Part shown: one piece after another, positions 60,309-64,000 of the stretch
Position numbering within the stretch: position 1 is the stretch's first letter
How the letters are laid out: the number at the start of each line of letters is the position of its first letter
NCBI RefSeq assembly: GCF_000248055.1
Contig: NZ_BAFC01000045.1
Span: 62,001 to 126,000, forward strand
Direction of reading: 5' to 3'
Length of the DNA stretch: 64,000 bases
DNA from: Gordonia sputi NBRC 100414
GTDB taxonomy: Bacteria; Actinomycetota; Actinomycetes; Mycobacteriales; Mycobacteriaceae
The notes under the pieces: model-generated
Databases searched by the model: none
What the model was told of the DNA's origin: nothing
Seen by the model: the letters and a program-made list of their open reading frames with translations, nothing else
Program-made: the position numbers and the translations under genes

Positions 60309-61517
60309 TCAGCTGGCGGCGTACTCGCGCAGCAGCCCTTTGCTGATGATCTGTTTCTGGATCTCGCTGGTGCCCTCGCCGATGAGCAGGAACGGCGCTT
60401 CACGCATGAGTCGTTCGATCTCGAACTCCTTCGAGTAGCCATACCCGCCGTGAATGCGGAACGACGCCCCGGTGACCTCCGAACAGTATTCGCTGCACAG
60501 ATACTTGGCCATGCCCGCTGCGACGTCGTTGCGTTCGCCGGAGTCCTTCAGCCGTGCGGCATTGGTCATCATCAGGTGTGCCGCTTCGACTTTGGTGGCT
60601 ATCTCGGCGAGACTGAACGCTATCGCCTGGTGCTCGGCGATCGGTTTGCCGAAGGTGTGGCGCTGTTGCGCATAGGCGATGGCGAGTTCGAACGCTCGTT
60701 GCGCAACACCGCACGCGCGTGCAGAGACATTGACCCGACCCACCTCGACCCCGTCCATCATGTGCGCGAACCCGCGGCAGGGCACTCCGCCGAGGATGTC
60801 GTCCGGCGATGCCCGATAGTCGTCGAAGATCATCTCCGTGGTGTCGATGCCCTTGTAGCCCATCTTCTCGATCTTTCCCGGAATGGTCAGTCCGGCAACG
60901 ACTTCCCCGAATCCTGCAGGCTTCTCGATGAGGAACGTCGTCAGATTGTGGTGCGGTTTGGCCGCGCCCTCGTCGGTACGGACAAGTGCCGCAACGAGAG
61001 TCGACGACGCCCCGTTCGTCAGCCACATCTTCGCGCCGTTGATCGTGTACGCGCCATCGTCACCGAGCTTGGCCGACGTCTTGATCGCTGCGACGTCGGA
61101 GCCGAGATCCGGTTCGCTCATCGAGAACGCGCCGCGCACCTCGCCGGTGGCCATCCGTGGCAGAAACCGTTGCTTCTGCTCGTCGGTTCCGTGCTGACGC
61201 AGCATGTAGGCGACGATGAAATGCGTGTTGATGACACCGGACACGCTCATCCAGCCGCGTGCGAGCTCCTCGACGCACAGCGCGTAGGTGAGCAGCGACT
61301 CGCCGAGTCCTCCGTACTCCTCGGGGATCATCAGGCCGAACAGCCCCAGTTGGGCCATGCCATCGACGATCTTCTGCGGGTAGGCGTCGTCGTGTTCGAG
61401 TTGCTGCGCGGTCGGGATGATCTCGGCGTCGACGAATCGTCGCACCGCGGCGACGATGTCTTCCTGGGTGTCGGTGAGACCGAGCGTGCGGGCCAGACGT
61501 GCCATGACCTCCAGCAT
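60309..61517 (-). CDS. Acyl-CoA dehydrogenase
   Basis: The partner dehydrogenase, 402 residues from ATG 61517 (ATG 61505 is an alternative). It shows ARGWMSVSGVINTHFIVAYM near residue 90, FSMSEPDLGSDVAAIKT near residue 136, INGAKMWLTNGASSTLVAAL near residue 160, and FRIHGGYGYSKEFEIERLMR near residue 360 where Glu of SKEFE is the candidate base. It differs clearly from the gene downstream, so the pair may be two specificities or an alpha/beta-type heteromer as in steroid degradation. It leads a two-gene transcript and is divergent from the thiolase. Confidence 0.9.
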   Translation of the reverse strand: MLEVMARLARTLGLTDTQEDIVAAVRRFVDAEIIPTAQQLEHDDAYPQKIVDGMAQLGLFGLMIPEEYGGLGESLLTYALCVEELARGWMSVSGVINTHFIVAYMLRQHGTDEQKQRFLPRMATGEVRGAFSMSEPDLGSDVAAIKTSAKLGDDGAYTINGAKMWLTNGASSTLVAALVRTDEGAAKPHHNLTTFLIEKPAGFGEVVAGLTIPGKIEKMGYKGIDTTEMIFDDYRASPDDILGGVPCRGFAHMMDGVEVGRVNVSARACGVAQRAFELAIAYAQQRHTFGKPIAEHQAIAFSLAEIATKVEAAHLMMTNAARLKDSGERNDVAAGMAKYLCSEYCSEVTGASFRIHGGYGYSKEFEIERLMREAPFLLIGEGTSEIQKQIISKGLLREYAAS

Positions 61518-61657
61518 GCACCCGTGACGTAGGTGGAAGGAACGGCCGGATCGGCTAACACACCGATAGGGCGACTCAATGGGATAGGGCTTGTCTATGA
61601 GTCCGTGAACGCGAAACTACTTGTGGTCACCAGGTGAGAAGTGGTCGGCTCGAATGC

Positions 61658-62794
61658 ATGACAGATGCAGTGATCGTCGACGCGGTACGCACCCCGATCG
61701 GACGTCGAAACGGGGCGTTGGCCGGTATCCATCCCGCTGACCTCTCGGCCCACGTGCTCGAAGCGCTCGTCGAACGCACCGGGATCGACCCCGCGATCAT
61801 CGACGACGTCATGTGGGGTTGCGTAAGCCAGCACGCCGAGCAGGCGGGAAACATCGCACGCACAGCGGTGTTGGCCGCGGGGTGGCCGACCACGGTCCCC
61901 GGAACCACGGTCACACGGGCGTGCGGGTCGAGCCAGCAGGCGCTGGCGATGGCCGCGGCCGCCGTGATCTCCGGCCAACTCGACGTCGTCGTGGCTGGCG
62001 GAGTCGAGTCGATGAGCCGTGTCCCGATGGGAACCGCGGCACCCAACGGCGAGAGTCAGCCAGCAACCGTACTCGACCGCTTCGGCGTCGACCGCTTCAG
62101 TCAGGGCATCGGGGCAGAGGAGGTAGCGCGACGCTGGGGTCTGAGCCGCACCCAACTCGACGAGTACGCACTACGGTCACACGAACTCGCCGCCGCAGCA
62201 ACCGATTCGGGTGCCTTCGACGCTCAGCTCGCGACGCTGCCCGGCGTACTCGAGGGGGACGAGGGCATTCGACGCGGCGGTTCGCTGGAGTCCCTCGGCA
62301 AACTCCGAACGGTGTTCGACGAGAACGGAGTCATTCACGCGGGCAACGCATCACAGATCTCCGACGGGGCGGGCGCACTGCTGGTGATGTCGAGCGAGAC
62401 CGCGGCGGCCAACGGCCTGGTCCCTCTGGTGCGGATTCACACCACCGTCGTGGCGGGTGACGATCCGGTCGTCATGCTCACGGGGCCGATTCCCGCCACG
62501 GCCAAAGTGCTTGCACGTTCAGGACTCTCGATCGACGAGATCGGTGCATTCGAGGTCAATGAGGCGTTCGCGCCGGTGCCGCTGGCGTGGCAGATCGACA
62601 CGGGTGCATCGGAGAAGGCGCTCAACCCGCTCGGCGGAGCGATCGCCGTCGGACATCCGCTCGGGGGATCCGGTGCCATCCTCGCGACACGCCTCGCGCA
62701 TCACATGCACGACAACGGTATTCGCTACGGACTGCAGACGATGTGCGAAGCGGGCGGCATGGCCAATGCCACCATCTTCGAACTGATCGGCTGA
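61658..62794 (+). CDS. Acetyl-CoA acyltransferase (thiolase)
   Basis: Thiolases split 3-ketoacyl-CoA with CoA at the end of each beta-oxidation round, or join two acyl-CoAs. The 378-residue protein from ATG 61658 (MTDAVIVDAVRTPIGRRNG) has all active residues: Cys in TRACGSSQQAL near residue 89, His in GHPLGGSGA near residue 333, and Cys in CEAGGMANATI near residue 363; NEAFAPVPLAWQ near residue 304 is the thiolase NEAF motif. The acyl-CoA ligase follows after 5 bp, so they form an operon. Confidence 0.93.
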   Translation: MTDAVIVDAVRTPIGRRNGALAGIHPADLSAHVLEALVERTGIDPAIIDDVMWGCVSQHAEQAGNIARTAVLAAGWPTTVPGTTVTRACGSSQQALAMAAAAVISGQLDVVVAGGVESMSRVPMGTAAPNGESQPATVLDRFGVDRFSQGIGAEEVARRWGLSRTQLDEYALRSHELAAAATDSGAFDAQLATLPGVLEGDEGIRRGGSLESLGKLRTVFDENGVIHAGNASQISDGAGALLVMSSETAAANGLVPLVRIHTTVVAGDDPVVMLTGPIPATAKVLARSGLSIDEIGAFEVNEAFAPVPLAWQIDTGASEKALNPLGGAIAVGHPLGGSGAILATRLAHHMHDNGIRYGLQTMCEAGGMANATIFELIG

Positions 62795-62799
62795 CGTCG

Positions 62800-64000
62800 A
62801 TGACGCAATTGCATTATCCCGACGTCACTCTCGCGGCACTGCCGCCAAGCATGGCCGCCATGTATCCGCACCGTGCCGCGGTCGTCGAGGGTGACCGCAC
62901 CCTGGACTACTCCGAACTCGACAGTGCCACAGCCTCGATCGCCGCGGGACTACGGGCGAGGGGTGTACGTGAGCGAGACGTCGTCGCACTCCATCTGCCG
63001 AACAGCATCGAGTTCGTGCTGGCCTATTACGGTTCGCTGCGCGCCGGCGCCACCGTGACCCTTGTGAATCCGGCACAGCCCGCCAAGGGTTTACGTGATC
63101 AACTCGCCGAAACCGACGCGGTCGGTGTCTTCACCACGCGCGACAGTCGTGAGCTCGTGACCGCCGCGGTCGACGGCACCGACGCGTCGCTCATCGTCGT
63201 GGTCGACGGCCCGACGTCGGGTGATGCCACGGCGATCTCGCTCGACGAACTCGCGGAGCCGACACACGATGGCCCGCCGCAACTGCGCATCACCGGAGAC
63301 GACGTCGCGCACCTCGCGTTCACGGGCGGAACCACCGGAGTCTCCAAGGGCGTCCGAGTGTTGCACCGCAACGTCATTGCCAATGCCACGCAGATGATCG
63401 CCTGGCGCGCAGGGCATTCGGTGGTCGACGACGATCGGGGACTCGTTCACCTCGAACCGCGCGATGGGGGCAACCGTGGAGTGCGGCCGGGTGACGCGGC
63501 GACGGTGGTGGTCTCGCCGCTGTTCCATGCTCACGCATTGATCAACATGTCGTTCCTGCTGATGTGCGGGGCGAGCCAGGTTCTCGCGGTGGATTCGCGT
63601 TCGGAGGCGACGACACGACGATTCGACGCCGGGCGCATGCTCGAACTCATCGAACGACACCGTGCCACGTACGTGACCGGAAGCCCGGCCATGTGGGCAT
63701 CGCTCGTGGGACACCCCGACGTCGGCAGCAGGGACCTGAGTTCGGTGCGTGTCGTGTCCTCCGGCGCGGCGCCCATCGACCGCGTCACGCTCGACAGGCT
63801 CGCGGCAGCATTCCCGTCGTGCTCGGTCGTCGAGGGCTACGGACTCACCGAGGCGACGTGCCTCGTCACATCCGCGCCGCTCGCCGACACCGGCCAGGGT
63901 GCGGGCGACTACCGGATCGGCAGTGTGGGACTGCCGACCTACGACACACAACTGCAGATCCGATCGCTCGCCGACCGCACCACGATCCTGTCAACGGGCG
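62800..64000 (+). CDS. AMP-dependent acyl-CoA synthetase, 3' end beyond window
   Basis: The frame opens at ATG 62800 (MTQLHYPDVTLAALPPSMAA), five bases after the thiolase stop, and is open to the window end (400 codons seen). It belongs to the ANL superfamily: LDYSELDSATASIAAGLRAR near residue 35, the P-loop-like FTGGTTGVSKGVR near residue 174, SPLFHAHALINMSF near residue 231 and the A5-type motif VEGYGLTEATCLVTS near residue 344. The C-terminal lid with the catalytic lysine is outside the window. It would activate a fatty or aryl acid to its CoA ester for the neighbouring dehydrogenases and thiolase. Confidence 0.92.
   Translation, partial: MTQLHYPDVTLAALPPSMAAMYPHRAAVVEGDRTLDYSELDSATASIAAGLRARGVRERDVVALHLPNSIEFVLAYYGSLRAGATVTLVNPAQPAKGLRDQLAETDAVGVFTTRDSRELVTAAVDGTDASLIVVVDGPTSGDATAISLDELAEPTHDGPPQLRITGDDVAHLAFTGGTTGVSKGVRVLHRNVIANATQMIAWRAGHSVVDDDRGLVHLEPRDGGNRGVRPGDAATVVVSPLFHAHALINMSFLLMCGASQVLAVDSRSEATTRRFDAGRMLELIERHRATYVTGSPAMWASLVGHPDVGSRDLSSVRVVSSGAAPIDRVTLDRLAAAFPSCSVVEGYGLTEATCLVTSAPLADTGQGAGDYRIGSVGLPTYDTQLQIRSLADRTTILSTG

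Noticed and set aside
61518-61657. Operator in the dehydrogenase-thiolase divergent gap (GATAGGGC repeats at about 61564 and 61583)
   Set aside because: Two short direct repeats only, no dyad resembling a TetR/FadR or KstR operator that I could support.

Overview
This window is high-GC actinobacterial DNA, most likely from the order Mycobacteriales and possibly Gordonia or a close relative. The evidence is a mycothiol synthase (mshD), GlnR next to lmeA, a DesA-type acyl-ACP desaturase, a WS/DGAT acyltransferase, a DUF222/HNH protein, and a gene order that follows the Mycobacterium tuberculosis stretch Rv0807 to Rv0824c: sterol-carrier-like gene, purF, purM, DUF3073, ygfZ, pabC, nitrobindin, sseC, cysA2, lmeA, glnR, mshD, pst genes, phoU, LCP, dus, desA1. 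Genus-level placement is inference.

Layout. 0-8.5 kb: end of a DapB-like oxidoreductase, a glutamate-cysteine ligase family gene, purF-purM, DUF3073, a MOSC gene coupled to ygfZ, and pabC. 8.7-14.9 kb: an inserted cydABDC operon for cytochrome bd oxidase and its CydDC exporter. 15-20.5 kb: DUF222/HNH gene, a structured non-coding stretch, small unknown genes, a nitrobindin with a small coupled membrane protein, a Phd-like antitoxin, and a hydrolase/MerR pair sharing an operator. 20.5-26 kb: sulfur genes cysA2-sseC with a polycysteine leader peptide, lmeA, glnR, mshD and a membrane exo/endonuclease/phosphatase-fold protein.

26-44.7 kb is the accessory highlight. It is a roughly 19-kb block inserted between mshD and the pst operon. 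Each of its main promoter regions carries a match to the IdeR/DtxR iron box (six boxes, 13-16 of 19 positions by eye). Its core is a translationally coupled operon: a GriI-type aldolase, a GriH-type cyclase (together making 3-amino-4-hydroxybenzoate, 3,4-AHBA), a flavin monooxygenase, a Wzx-like flippase and a lone A-T-TE synthetase. Around it lie an arylamine N-acetyltransferase (frameshifted), a PobA-type aromatic hydroxylase, four family-2 glycosyltransferases, a multi-spanning GT-C-like protein, a GH16 lipoprotein, a DUF998 protein and a condensation-fold acyltransferase. I read it as an iron-regulated pathway for an aminohydroxybenzoate-decorated glycoconjugate or chelator. I know of no described system with this gene set. 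The product is unknown.

44.7-64 kb returns to the conserved backbone: pstSCAB behind a Pho box, phoU, an LCP cell-wall ligase, tRNA-dihydrouridine synthase, acyl-ACP desaturase, a SnoaL-like protein, WS/DGAT, glutamine-dependent NAD synthetase, then a fatty-acid or side-chain beta-oxidation set (two acyl-CoA dehydrogenases, a thiolase and an acyl-CoA ligase cut by the window edge). No tRNA, rRNA, CRISPR array, transposase or integrase was recognised.
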